From an uncultured Bacilli bacterium (lineage in GTDB: Bacteria; Bacillota_I; Bacilli_A; RFN20; CAG-826), in contig CAKUXV010000001.1 in the NCBI GenBank assembly GCA_934700895.1, positions 248,001 through 312,000 of the forward strand: a stretch of 64,000 bases of DNA. Reading direction: 5' to 3'. Shown in pieces: positions 26,526-34,616 of the stretch. Each line of letters begins with the position of its first letter. The stretch's first letter is position 1. Under the pieces are notes generated by a model that did not search any database, was not told the origin of the DNA, and saw only the letters and a list, made by a program, of their open reading frames with translations. The translations under genes and the position numbers were made by a program.

Positions 26526-27125
26526 ATGGATAACAAAATTAAAATTGATCCCAAGGAATTGGAAGAACTTGCCACGGCGTATGGCTTGCTTACACGTTGC
26601 ATCGAAAAAGAGCACTTATTAGAACTTAATAATCCTGAAAAAGAGAAGCGAGTTTCCATTTTATATGTGACGGTTTTCATGCTTTCCAAACAGCTAGATG
26701 GCCCTTCTTGGCAGTCTGCTGTTTTGTCCTGTATGGATGTTCTGGCAAAACGGAAACTCAGACTCCAAAACGGTCGTGAAATTTCCTTCCCTGAATGGGA
26801 CCCTTACGATTCGGCGCATTTGGGGTGTTACCCCATTTGCGATGCCGTCATAAACCTTTACGCCTGGAACCGCGCCGCGACCTGCCCCGACTTCCCTCCG
26901 GAAGATTATTTTGGCCCTATTTTTTCTTTGGCTGGATATGTTTTAGATGGCGTTAACCGCGGGTACTATGTCACGGATGATGCCATGAAGGAGTTGGAGA
27001 AGGGTTACCTTGGCCGCGTCTACGCTCAACTAGGCCACCCCGAAAAAGGCCGTTTCATGCTTCAAAAGCAATTGGAAGCATTATCTTCCATGATGGATCA
27101 ATTCGTCGCTTCCCCGCAGGCTTAG
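26526..27125 (+). CDS. Unrecognised cytosolic protein, 199 residues
   Basis: No family recognised. The protein is mostly helical, with no membrane segment or signal; cysteines are scattered. The centre is rich in aromatic and acidic residues (EWDPYDSAHLGCYPICDAVINLYAWNR). A TATACT box ends 11 nt before the ATG without a Shine-Dalgarno, giving a very short leader. It stands alone between the accessory block and pepC and ends at a bidirectional terminator. Confidence 0.7.
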   Translation: MDNKIKIDPKELEELATAYGLLTRCIEKEHLLELNNPEKEKRVSILYVTVFMLSKQLDGPSWQSAVLSCMDVLAKRKLRLQNGREISFPEWDPYDSAHLGCYPICDAVINLYAWNRAATCPDFPPEDYFGPIFSLAGYVLDGVNRGYYVTDDAMKELEKGYLGRVYAQLGHPEKGRFMLQKQLEALSSMMDQFVASPQA

Positions 27126-27140
27126 CGCGTTTTATAAAAG

Positions 27141-27185
27141 AAAATTAAAATGGGGCGACTTTGCAGGTCGTCCCATATTTTGTTT
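27141..27185. terminator. Bidirectional intrinsic terminator
   Basis: A 10-bp stem (ATGGGGCGAC against GTCGTCCCAT, one G-T pair) flanked by A-rich sequence on the left and T-rich sequence on the right. It serves both the 199-residue gene and convergent pepC. Confidence 0.85.
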
Positions 27186-27197
27186 AGGATTTGTTTT

Positions 27198-28529
27198 TTA
27201 GTCCAATTGGGCCCAGAAGGTATTGAAGGGCGGGACCTCGATCGTCTCGGCCTTGCGGTATTTCTCTACCAATTCCGGATTGACGTATTTGGACGGAACA
27301 TAGATTTCATAAACGTATTCGTTAAACCAAGCCGCGTCCATGATGTAGAAGCCTTTTTTGCCATTTTCGGTGCCCCAGGTATTTTCGACTTTGTAACGAT
27401 TGGGCTTTTCGTTTTCGTCAAGATTGACTCCAACGAAGGTCATCGCGTGAGAAACGCAGGCGGCACGATAATCCAATTTCTCGCCTTTGCTTAATTGAGG
27501 ATGGGTTTGGAACAAATCATCCGGGCAGAAAATGTCTTTTACGAGATATCCTTTCTTGCGGAGCGATTCTTGGCAGACCTCGGCAGCGAACCACACGGGC
27601 TTTTTGTCTTTCAAGGCGGCGATTAAGGCAGCTTTCAATTCGTCAAGTTTGACATTAAAGAAACTGACTTCAGCGCCTTCCACGACGTTATTGACCAAAT
27701 TGCAGCCGTATTTCACGTAGGGCTTGTAGTCTTGAATGGGCGCATGGCATAAGCAAACATAATCGTCTAAGTCTTCCTGAATATAGGTGGAGAAGAACTC
27801 CTGAGGCGTGCAGGCGGGTAAACGCTTGAAGTGATTGTCCTTGTCCGTATATTCGAAGGCGAATGACTTGGGCGGGACGCCGATAGAAGCGATGAGAATT
27901 CGGTGGATTTCCCCTAGCATTTTTTCCTTCATCTCGCGCAACTTATCCATGCCGAGGTTTTTGTTTTCGCGGAGGATTTTAAGATCGCTGGCAAGGATGA
28001 AGTGAAGGTAACGATTGAGTTCCGTCGTATCTTGGGAAACCGCCCCGTCTTCCATCAAGGAAGAAGGGATGACGCCGTATTTATGGACCAAGTTCACGAA
28101 CATCGTCCAATGTCCGCCGTCTTCAATCGCGCTATCGAGGAGGAAGCAAACTTCGCGGTCGTCTAGAGGCTTATCCAAACGTTCCAAATTCTTTTCCAAG
28201 AAGAAGTTGGCTTTTTCGAGCTTATCGTAGAATTGAAGATACGCTTGGCTGAGCTCAATGTTTTTTACGCCGAATTTTTCAAATAAGATGGTGCGAATGA
28301 CGTTGAGGCCCGCAAACATCCAGCAACGTCCGGAGTGGCGTTGGTTCGTGATTTCGCCCGCATCGACTTCGATGGAGAAAACGTTCGGGTTTTCAGCGAT
28401 TTTGGTGTCGTTGATGCAGCTGGCGACGATCCCGTTTTCGCGAATCGTACGCCGAGCAACGCGCAAAGAGGGGTCTTCTAAGTCTTTTTCAAAGTTTTGA
28501 AGGTCTAAGGGAGTAATAGAAGTGTTCAT
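27198..28529 (-). CDS. pepC: Aminopeptidase C (bleomycin hydrolase family)
   Basis: 443 residues, full-length C1B cysteine peptidase. The active-site cysteine is in SGRCWMFAGLNV (about residue 69), the histidine in SHAMTFVGVN and the asparagine in VENTWG. It removes N-terminal residues from peptides in the cytosol, usually as a hexamer. Its C-terminus closes the active site in the family. It is monocistronic and probably helps use imported peptides, as pepP and pepF also lie in this window. Confidence 0.96.
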   Translation of the reverse strand: MNTSITPLDLQNFEKDLEDPSLRVARRTIRENGIVASCINDTKIAENPNVFSIEVDAGEITNQRHSGRCWMFAGLNVIRTILFEKFGVKNIELSQAYLQFYDKLEKANFFLEKNLERLDKPLDDREVCFLLDSAIEDGGHWTMFVNLVHKYGVIPSSLMEDGAVSQDTTELNRYLHFILASDLKILRENKNLGMDKLREMKEKMLGEIHRILIASIGVPPKSFAFEYTDKDNHFKRLPACTPQEFFSTYIQEDLDDYVCLCHAPIQDYKPYVKYGCNLVNNVVEGAEVSFFNVKLDELKAALIAALKDKKPVWFAAEVCQESLRKKGYLVKDIFCPDDLFQTHPQLSKGEKLDYRAACVSHAMTFVGVNLDENEKPNRYKVENTWGTENGKKGFYIMDAAWFNEYVYEIYVPSKYVNPELVEKYRKAETIEVPPFNTFWAQLD

Positions 28530-28669
28530 AAATGTTAAGTAGCCTTTCTTAAGTCCAACTAGGAATTATTGAGTGCCCACAAAAAAAGGCAAGCCATTTC
28601 GTCTTTTTGAAGACTAAAAAGAAAGGAAATCATCTTTCTTTTTTTGGGATTTCGTGTAACCTTTTAGCG

Positions 28670-30088
28670 ATGAAAGAAACGACTTCTTCGCCCTTGCCTT
28701 TGCTCCTAGGGTCTTTAACTTTGCTATTAGGCTCTTGCCGAATCAATCGGATTGACGGTTCTTCCGTATCCTTGCCCTCAACCTCTAGTTCCAGCCCCAT
28801 CGGAGAGGAACAACCAACCCGTTGGGCTAAAATTCTTTTCGGAGCAGAAGCCCATACTTCCGTCGTCCCGATTCGGGCGGATGTTATCCAAACTTCCGAA
28901 ATCCGCGTGGCTTCGATCGATGGGAGCCACAAATGCACCGGGGAATCGGGTCAAGCCCTCAAAATGGGCTCTGCCTCCGAGGCTGGCACCCTTCAAATCG
29001 AGCTCTCGTCCTCGCTAAAGTGGTCTTCTGTTCGAGTTTTGGCCTTCCCCTATGAAGGAGAAGAACCCTGCAAATTAACGTTCAACCTTCGAGGCGAAGA
29101 CTATACCTTGTCTTCCCGCTGCGCGGATTCGGAAGCGGCAAAAAAAGCCCTGAATCACCATGAGGACCTTTCTTGTTGGAGCGATGTCACGGGGTTATAC
29201 GGGAATGCCAATTCCTTTAGCTTAACGAGTCAAACCCGCGTTTACGTCGCGGGAATCGCCATCGAATTCATTGGTGGGACTAAGGAAGATGGCACCGTTT
29301 CCAGTGATTCTTCTAATAGCAACTTCACTTCCAACAATACTTCCGCCAGTGAATCCACCTCCTCCGAGGATACGATTCCGGAAGAACCCTATACTCCCAG
29401 CGAACACCGAGACGAATGGGAAGTCTGGGCGAATGGGTATTACACCAATTATATTGATTTCTCCGCTTCGACGACCTTCCGTCTTTCTGCGACGGAATCC
29501 GAAGACGGTTTGACCGCGACCTGCTATTTCTATTCGGAAGAAAGAGAGCGTTTCGTGATTGGAGAAACTCTCCGCAAAGACGGTGTTTATACGAATTCTA
29601 GCGAAGTCGCCCTTTATTACAACGCCTTCCGTGATTTGCCCAAGAATTATGGGTATTACACGAAGAAAAATACGAATGCCGTGATGAAGGAGCTTTACCC
29701 TCTCTACGGAGATTCCAGCCGCCTATATACGGACTATAGCAGGACCAATGGCTACGCCACCGTTCAGCCCGCTCTTAATATGCCGTCTGGATTTAAATAT
29801 TACGAATTAGACCTCGCTTATGAGCCCAATAACGGCTATGCCTCCGCGGAAAAAGTCGATCGTTCTAGCGCTGGCAGAATCGTCATCTTCCCCTTTGGGA
29901 CGAAGAATTATGGCGACGAACCTTATATCGTTAAAACCATCGACCATTACGCCCATTTCCGCGAATTCGCTAATTACTTGGACGGCTGGGGCGCCAATTA
30001 CGATGGAGCCTCTAGCGATCTCGGCGATGGCAAAGTTTTGGGAGACTATTCCAAAGTCGGCCCCCTCGAAACGAGAACCGTCCGATAA
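28670..30088 (+). CDS. Surface lipoprotein with barnase-type ribonuclease domain
   Basis: 472 residues from the ATG at 28670; an in-frame start at 28607 would bury the signal peptide. Lipobox LLGSC places the lipid on C23. A beta-rich domain (about 50-205) and a Ser/Thr/Glu-rich linker (about 208-245) precede a barnase (RNase N1/T1) domain at about 304-434. That domain matches barnase in VALYYNAFRDLPKNY, YYELDL (general base E379), AGRIVIF (R403) and KTIDHYAHF (general acid H426). All three catalytic residues are kept. It should degrade extracellular RNA at the cell surface. No barstar-like gene lies nearby. A TAACCT box 7 nt before the ATG may give a leaderless mRNA. Confidence 0.82.
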   Translation: MKETTSSPLPLLLGSLTLLLGSCRINRIDGSSVSLPSTSSSSPIGEEQPTRWAKILFGAEAHTSVVPIRADVIQTSEIRVASIDGSHKCTGESGQALKMGSASEAGTLQIELSSSLKWSSVRVLAFPYEGEEPCKLTFNLRGEDYTLSSRCADSEAAKKALNHHEDLSCWSDVTGLYGNANSFSLTSQTRVYVAGIAIEFIGGTKEDGTVSSDSSNSNFTSNNTSASESTSSEDTIPEEPYTPSEHRDEWEVWANGYYTNYIDFSASTTFRLSATESEDGLTATCYFYSEERERFVIGETLRKDGVYTNSSEVALYYNAFRDLPKNYGYYTKKNTNAVMKELYPLYGDSSRLYTDYSRTNGYATVQPALNMPSGFKYYELDLAYEPNNGYASAEKVDRSSAGRIVIFPFGTKNYGDEPYIVKTIDHYAHFREFANYLDGWGANYDGASSDLGDGKVLGDYSKVGPLETRTVR

Positions 30089-30116
30089 GTTTCATTAACT
30101 TTTATTCCCTATCGTG

Positions 30117-30147
30117 TATAATCCCTCTTGCTTCAGGAGGGATTTTT
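30117..30147 (+). promoter_or_regulatory. Nested terminator, promoter and ribosome site before pepP
   Basis: TATAAT (30117-30122) overlaps the left arm of a hairpin (ATCCCTC 30121-30127 with GAGGGAT 30137-30143). The right arm contains the AGGAGG ribosome site (30135-30140), and a T run (30143-30147) abuts the ATG. Readthrough RNA would terminate here. RNA started from the TATAAT (about 30129) lacks the left arm, so its ribosome site is free. Confidence 0.6.
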
Positions 30148-31890
30148 ATGTATTCCAATTCCCATTTGTCCGTTCTTCGCCAAGCCATGAAGGAAAAAGG
30201 CATCAAGGCTTATTTGATGAAAACGGGCGACCCCCACAATTCGGAAGAGCCCGCTCCCTATTATTCGGCGGAACGTCGTTTCTTTTGCCCGTTTAGCGGC
30301 GATAACGCCTATGTGATCGTGACGGAAAAAGACGCGGTTTTGTTTAGCGATGGTCGCTTCATGTTATCGGCCAACGAGGAAATTAAGGGCACCCCCTATG
30401 CTTTTATCGAGCTTTATCGCCCTGGGAATCCTACTCCGGAAGAATATCTTCGCAAGAACGGTCTCTATCCGCTGGGCGTGGATTTTTCTTATCTTTCCCT
30501 CACTGATTTAAAAGAACTAAGAAAAGGGGGAGAAGTACAAGACGTTTCCTTCTTAAGTCTTATTGATGACCTCCCTTCCCTTTCTCATGACCCCCTTTGG
30601 TCTTTTGATTCGCCCGCTTATCAAGACTATAACCACCTAGAGAAACTAGAAATCGTTCGGAGTGCCATGAAGGAAAAAGGCGTAGAAGCCCTTCTCATCA
30701 CGACTTTGGACGACATCGCCTATTTGACCAACCTAAGGGGCAACGACCTCTTAAACACGCCTTTATTCTATTCCTACGCCTATTTGACGCTTCATGAAGC
30801 CCATTTGTTCTTGGCTTCAGGGCGTTTGGAGCATCTAGAAGGCTATACCCTCCACGATTTAAGCGAAATCGCCCCTTTTGTTAAAGAAAGGGAAAACCTT
30901 TTGACTTGGGTGGATGAAAAGGAATGCAACGCTCGTTTGGCTTCATTGCTGCAAAATCCTTTTGACGCGGAAGTTCCTACCCGCTTAGAGAAGGCGGTCA
31001 AAGGACCCAAAGAAATCGAAAACATCATCTCCATCCAAGAAGAAGACGGGGTGGCCCTTTTGAAGTTCATCGATTTCCTCGATCGAGCAAAACCCGGCTT
31101 AACGGAATGGGAGGTTGTAGAAAAACTCCATGAATTCCGCGCGGAAGGGAAGCGTTTTCTCGACGAATCCTTCACCACGATTGCCGCGATGGGCCCGAAT
31201 GCTGCGATGATGCACTACGCCCCCACAGAGCAAATCTATGCCACCTGGGACGAAAATACGGTGGAATTGCTTTTAGATAGCGGAGGTCAGTATTTGGGAG
31301 GCACCACGGATACTACGAGAACCTTCTTGCTTGGCACCCCAAGCCCCGAATATATCCGCGATTACACCTTGACCCTTCGTTCGGTGATCGCGCTTTCTGC
31401 CTGCGTTTTCCTCCAAGGGGCCAATGGCCAATGCATTGACATGATGGCAAGGGAAATCATGTGGAGGGAAGGGATGGACTATAAATGCGGAACCGGGCAT
31501 GGCGTTGGCTATTTAAGCGTCGTCCACGAATCGCCCAACGGCTTCCGCTATCGTCCCGCCAAAGGCAAAAACGATGGAGCGAACATCGTTCCCGGCATGA
31601 TCACGACCATCGAACCCGGCGTTTATAAGGCCAATAAGTACGGCATTCGCATCGAAAATAACCTTCTTTGCGTCCCCGCCTTCGTGACTCCAGACGGCAC
31701 ATTCTACCGCTTCCAAACGATCACCTACGTTCCCATCGATACCAAAGCTTTGGATTTGACGTTATTAAGCGAAACGGATATCGCTTGGATCAATGCCTAT
31801 CATCAAGAGGTTTTTAAGCGCTTGTCGCCCAAGATAGAAGGGCGTCTGTTAGATGTTTTAAAAGAAAAGACGAAGCCCCTTTATCGATAA
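30148..31890 (+). CDS. pepP: Xaa-Pro aminopeptidase (M24B)
   Basis: 580 residues, three-domain form: two creatinase-N-like domains (about 1-135 and 160-300) and a pita-bread M24 metallopeptidase domain (about 315-530). Metal ligands are visible in LLLDSGGQY, GTTDTTRTF, GTGHGVGYL, TTIEPGVY and IRIENNLL. It removes the first residue from X-Pro peptides, using two metal ions. It is longer than E. coli PepP and like the eukaryotic/Bacillota APP1-type enzymes. The ribosome site overlaps the preceding terminator hairpin. Confidence 0.95.
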   Translation: MYSNSHLSVLRQAMKEKGIKAYLMKTGDPHNSEEPAPYYSAERRFFCPFSGDNAYVIVTEKDAVLFSDGRFMLSANEEIKGTPYAFIELYRPGNPTPEEYLRKNGLYPLGVDFSYLSLTDLKELRKGGEVQDVSFLSLIDDLPSLSHDPLWSFDSPAYQDYNHLEKLEIVRSAMKEKGVEALLITTLDDIAYLTNLRGNDLLNTPLFYSYAYLTLHEAHLFLASGRLEHLEGYTLHDLSEIAPFVKERENLLTWVDEKECNARLASLLQNPFDAEVPTRLEKAVKGPKEIENIISIQEEDGVALLKFIDFLDRAKPGLTEWEVVEKLHEFRAEGKRFLDESFTTIAAMGPNAAMMHYAPTEQIYATWDENTVELLLDSGGQYLGGTTDTTRTFLLGTPSPEYIRDYTLTLRSVIALSACVFLQGANGQCIDMMAREIMWREGMDYKCGTGHGVGYLSVVHESPNGFRYRPAKGKNDGANIVPGMITTIEPGVYKANKYGIRIENNLLCVPAFVTPDGTFYRFQTITYVPIDTKALDLTLLSETDIAWINAYHQEVFKRLSPKIEGRLLDVLKEKTKPLYR

Positions 31891-31910
31891 GCTTCGCTCT
31901 CTTTTATTGT
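31870..31910 (+). terminator. Intrinsic terminator at the pepP end
   Basis: CGAAGC (31871-31876) pairs with GCTTCG (31891-31896) across the stop codon, followed by a T-rich run. The stem is short, so this is moderate evidence. Confidence 0.55.
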
Positions 31911-32461
31911 TTTAACGGCACGATTCGATGCGGCCACTCGTATCGAACCAGTCCGCAATTAGGAATCATATACGAGACGAATTCCTCGTTATTTAAGTCA
32001 TGGAAATAGGTCTCAACCACCCGCGACATTCCTCCGTGAGCCACGATTAAGATATTTTTGTCTGGGCAGGTCTCTTCGAGTTCGTGGAGGAAGGAATAAA
32101 CGCGGTAGGCCACATCCAAATACCCCTCTCCCCCGGGATAGCGGCAAAAGAAGTGCTGCCGTTGCTTTTTGTATTCTTCGTTATGACGGGACACCCCTTC
32201 GAATTGGCCGTAATATTCTTCGGCTAGCCGATCGTCGGTAAGAAGGAGAATCTTACGGTCTCCCCTTGCGATTTCCGCCGTTTCATAGGCCCGTTTTAAC
32301 GGGGAAGAATAAATGACGTCCAAAGGAATGTTCTGGATTTTGATCCGAAGTTCTTCGGCCTCTTTTCGCCCCGTCTCGTTTAAGGGGATGTCTTTCCTTC
32401 CCTGAATTTTGTAATCGAGGTTCCAGTCGGTTTGGCCGTGACGCGTGTAATAAATCGCCAT
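31904..32461 (-). CDS. Histidine phosphatase (phosphoglycerate mutase-like)
   Basis: 185 residues from the ATG at 32461. The N-terminal YYTRHGQT holds the phospho-accepting His (H8) of the RHG family; the second catalytic His is in LIVAHGGMSR. The family covers cofactor-dependent phosphoglycerate mutases and many small-molecule phosphatases, so the substrate is open. A longer frame to 32581 lacks homology upstream. A TG-G-TAAGAT element 7 nt before this ATG fixes the start and implies a leaderless transcript. Divergent from the NUDIX gene. Confidence 0.88.
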   Translation of the reverse strand: MAIYYTRHGQTDWNLDYKIQGRKDIPLNETGRKEAEELRIKIQNIPLDVIYSSPLKRAYETAEIARGDRKILLLTDDRLAEEYYGQFEGVSRHNEEYKKQRQHFFCRYPGGEGYLDVAYRVYSFLHELEETCPDKNILIVAHGGMSRVVETYFHDLNNEEFVSYMIPNCGLVRYEWPHRIVPLKQ

Positions 32462-32468
32462 GTCCGCA

Positions 32469-32477
32469 ATCTTACCA
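32469..32477 (-). promoter_or_regulatory. Extended -10 of the histidine phosphatase, leaderless
   Basis: TG-G-TAAGAT on minus, then 7 nt (TGCGGAC) and the ATG; no ribosome site. Confidence 0.62.
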
Positions 32478-32514
32478 CAAAAGGAGCTCCCTCTATAAGG
32501 AAGGGAAGCGGAGG

Positions 32515-32523
32515 TGATATAAT
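32515..32523 (+). promoter_or_regulatory. Extended -10 promoter of the NUDIX gene
   Basis: TG-A-TATAAT; the ATG follows 23 nt later with a GAAAGAAGGA ribosome site between. Divergent from the leaderless phosphatase promoter. Confidence 0.65.
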
Positions 32524-32546
32524 GCAGCCCGAAAGAAGGACGAACC

Positions 32547-33155
32547 ATGGATTGGAAGCTTATCGACGTTACCAAGGACACGAATCATCGATTCCTCAAT
32601 GAATACACCCTCCATTATGAGGTTTCTACGGGGAATGGAACTCGATCCTATGATTATTTCGTGGCTTCTAGAAACGAACCCGCTACGCTTCGCTCCATTA
32701 CGCGCGATTATTCTCGCCCCGATGGGGTGGTGATGTGCCTTTATGAAATCGACCCAGCGACCCAAGAGGTTTCCGTTTTGTTCACCAAACAATTCCGTCC
32801 TGCGTTAGGCGCCTATATGACTTCTTTCCCCGCAGGGCTGCTTGATCCCGAAGATCCCGATATGCTCGTTGCAGCTAAACGCGAGGCTAAAGAAGAAGCA
32901 GGGGTTGAAATCGATGACATAGAAATCCTTGCTCCGGCTTGCCCGACTTCCAGTGGGCTTTCCGATGAACTCGATGGTTTTATTTTGGCACGAATCGTGG
33001 GAAAAGAAGAAAAGAAGCTCGAGGATTTTGAGGATATTTCCACGCGCCTCGTCCCCTTGAAAGATGTCCCAGCGATGATGAAAGATCCCACCTATCATAT
33101 CCCCCTTCCCGTCCGTCTTTGCCTCCATTACCTGTTAGAAAGATTTGCTCGATGA
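32547..33155 (+). CDS. NUDIX hydrolase, ADP-ribose pyrophosphatase type
   Basis: 202 residues. The NUDIX box is in FPAGLLDPEDPDMLVAAKREAKEEAGVEI, with R-E-x-x-E-E-x-G intact. The preceding FPAGLLD and the following PTSSGLSDE resemble ADP-ribose pyrophosphatases (NudF-like), which cut nucleoside-diphosphate sugars. The stop overlaps the next start (ATGA), so it is coupled to a membrane protein gene. Confidence 0.85.
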   Translation: MDWKLIDVTKDTNHRFLNEYTLHYEVSTGNGTRSYDYFVASRNEPATLRSITRDYSRPDGVVMCLYEIDPATQEVSVLFTKQFRPALGAYMTSFPAGLLDPEDPDMLVAAKREAKEEAGVEIDDIEILAPACPTSSGLSDELDGFILARIVGKEEKKLEDFEDISTRLVPLKDVPAMMKDPTYHIPLPVRLCLHYLLERFAR

Positions 33156-33889
33156 ATTCCCCTCAAAAAGATTTGCTGAAGAAGCGTCATTATAATTTTG
33201 ACCTCGGCCCCTTAGTCAAAGGGGTGCGTTTCTATTGGGTCCCGTTGATTTTGCTTCTGGTTCCCATCCTCTACATCATGGGATATGGGATGCGTTTTTA
33301 TTCCGCGAAGCCCGAATATTTTTTGGGCGCGGACGAAGCGCTCGCCTCCTCCTTCAGCGGATATGAACTGGCCAAAATGGGGTTAGGAGGCCAAATCACC
33401 TTGGGCTTATGGGTTTTTAGCCTTGCATTACTGGTGGTTTCCGCGGTTTTGTTGTCCCTTTATCCGGTTTTCCGCGGCGTAAAATACTGCAACATCGTTT
33501 TTGGAATCCCCTGGGTTTTCTTTGCCGCTTGCAACACGGCCCTATTAATTACGATTGCCGAGCAAGTTCGTGGGCTCAATATCGCCTATTACCAAGCGAA
33601 AGAACTTGATTTCCCCGAAGGGATGGGGCCCTATGGCTTAGCCAATATGACTTATTGGGTTTTGTTCGTCGCCCCCTTGGGTTTGATGCTTTGGTGGTGG
33701 GCTGTCAATTTCATCAATTTGTATTATTCCAAGAAAAAGAAAGCTTCAGGCGAGATTTCTCCCCAAGCGGAAAGCCAAATCCAGGGGGAGGAAGAGGAGA
33801 AGCAGCCCGAAGGCGAGCTGGTTCTTAGCCATGAAAATCATGGCGAGGATAGTCAAAGCAAGGAAAAGCAAGAAAAGAGAGAGGATTAA
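33152..33889 (+). CDS. Unrecognised membrane protein with charged C-terminal tail
   Basis: 245 residues from the ATG at 33152, coupled to the NUDIX stop. Four membrane helices are at about 28-50, 85-108, 115-138 and 170-192. A highly charged, Glu/Gln/Lys-rich tail of about 48 residues follows. The last 144 bp overlap, on the opposite strand, the 3' end of another membrane protein gene (33746-34312). No family recognised. Confidence 0.72.
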   Translation: MNSPQKDLLKKRHYNFDLGPLVKGVRFYWVPLILLLVPILYIMGYGMRFYSAKPEYFLGADEALASSFSGYELAKMGLGGQITLGLWVFSLALLVVSAVLLSLYPVFRGVKYCNIVFGIPWVFFAACNTALLITIAEQVRGLNIAYYQAKELDFPEGMGPYGLANMTYWVLFVAPLGLMLWWWAVNFINLYYSKKKKASGEISPQAESQIQGEEEEKQPEGELVLSHENHGEDSQSKEKQEKRED

Positions 33890-34312
33890 GGTTTCTTCCC
33901 TCTTTTTTTCTTTGTCCTTGAAACGCTTCCCCATTAAATAGAATTCGTAAAAATAGCCGGGATATCCGAGGAGTAAAACAGCAATTGGGCCAATCGCGGG
34001 GCTTAAATCGCCGAGGAGGTTCATACTAGAAAGCACAATGCCAATCCCGGCCAAAACGGCTCCGCCCCCATCGATTTCCAAAAGCAATTTCCATTTGCCA
34101 AAGATTTCAGGACGGGGGTCCTCTAAGCCGTAATGCTCAAAAAGGACATAAAGGGGATGCGCAGCCCCAAAGCAAAGAAAAGGAACCCAAAAAGGATATT
34201 GGGGGTCGGGGAAAGTGGCGCGCAAAAAAAGAAGGATCGTTCCACCCACCGCCAAAAGGAGCATCAGGGCAAATCCCAGGGGCGCATATTCGTTATCCGT
34301 CTTCTTTTCCAT
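33746..34312 (-). CDS. Unrecognised membrane protein, antisense-overlapping
   Basis: 188 residues with about five hydrophobic helices (about 12-32, 42-58, 85-105, 105-122 and 142-185). The last two helices are encoded antisense to the charged tail of the 33152-33889 gene. A TATAAT box ends exactly 6 nt before the ATG, with no Shine-Dalgarno, supporting a real leaderless gene. No family recognised. The overlap leaves some doubt, but the promoter, length and coherent hydrophobicity outside the overlap favour coding. Confidence 0.65.
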   Translation of the reverse strand: MEKKTDNEYAPLGFALMLLLAVGGTILLFLRATFPDPQYPFWVPFLCFGAAHPLYVLFEHYGLEDPRPEIFGKWKLLLEIDGGGAVLAGIGIVLSSMNLLGDLSPAIGPIAVLLLGYPGYFYEFYLMGKRFKDKEKKREETLILSLFLLFLALTILAMIFMAKNQLAFGLLLLFLPLDLAFRLGRNLA

Positions 34313-34318
34313 TCCCCC

Positions 34319-34324
34319 ATTATA
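34319..34324 (-). promoter_or_regulatory. -10 box, leaderless, of the 188-residue membrane protein
   Basis: TATAAT on minus with 6 nt (GGGGGA) to the ATG at 34312. Confidence 0.6.
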
Positions 34325-34600
34325 AGACTTCTCCCGTAAAAATGGCTAGATGCCTTGCCTTCGGTGATTAAGGCTTAAGTCTGTGAAAATTTACAAAAAA
34401 GTAAGTTTTTGAAATAATAGAAAATTTATCCGTTTAACGGAACTATTGTTTAAAAAAGTAAGAGAAATTTACCAAAATATTAAGAATGGAAAAAATGTTG
34501 ATGCATGTATCTTGAAAGTCTAAAAAAACGCTTTATGATTATCAGGCTCATTGGTGACCGCACCCCTAGTCTCCAGTGAGTTTTTTCTTTCTAAGAACCC
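34325..34600. other. A+T-rich intergenic region with short repeated motifs
   Basis: No gene seen. From about 34380 to 34510 the sequence is markedly A+T-rich. AAAAAAGTAAG occurs twice (about 34394 and 34453), and GAAA(A)TTTA(C/T)C-like motifs occur three times. A 13-nt inverted repeat (TCCGTT-T-AACGGA, 34429-34441) is present. No DnaA-box cluster is visible. Possibly a regulatory region or a degraded or foreign insert. Confidence 0.45.
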
Positions 34601-34609
34601 TGCTAGAAT
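34601..34609 (+). promoter_or_regulatory. Extended -10 of yqgF, leaderless
   Basis: TG-C-TAGAAT, then 7 nt (ATGCCCT) and the ATG at 34617. The conserved protein N-terminus begins exactly at this ATG. Confidence 0.65.
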
Positions 34610-34616
34610 ATGCCCT

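Noticed and set aside
34381..34510. Replication origin in the A+T-rich patch
   Set aside because: No cluster of DnaA boxes and no dnaA/dnaN or parAB genes nearby.
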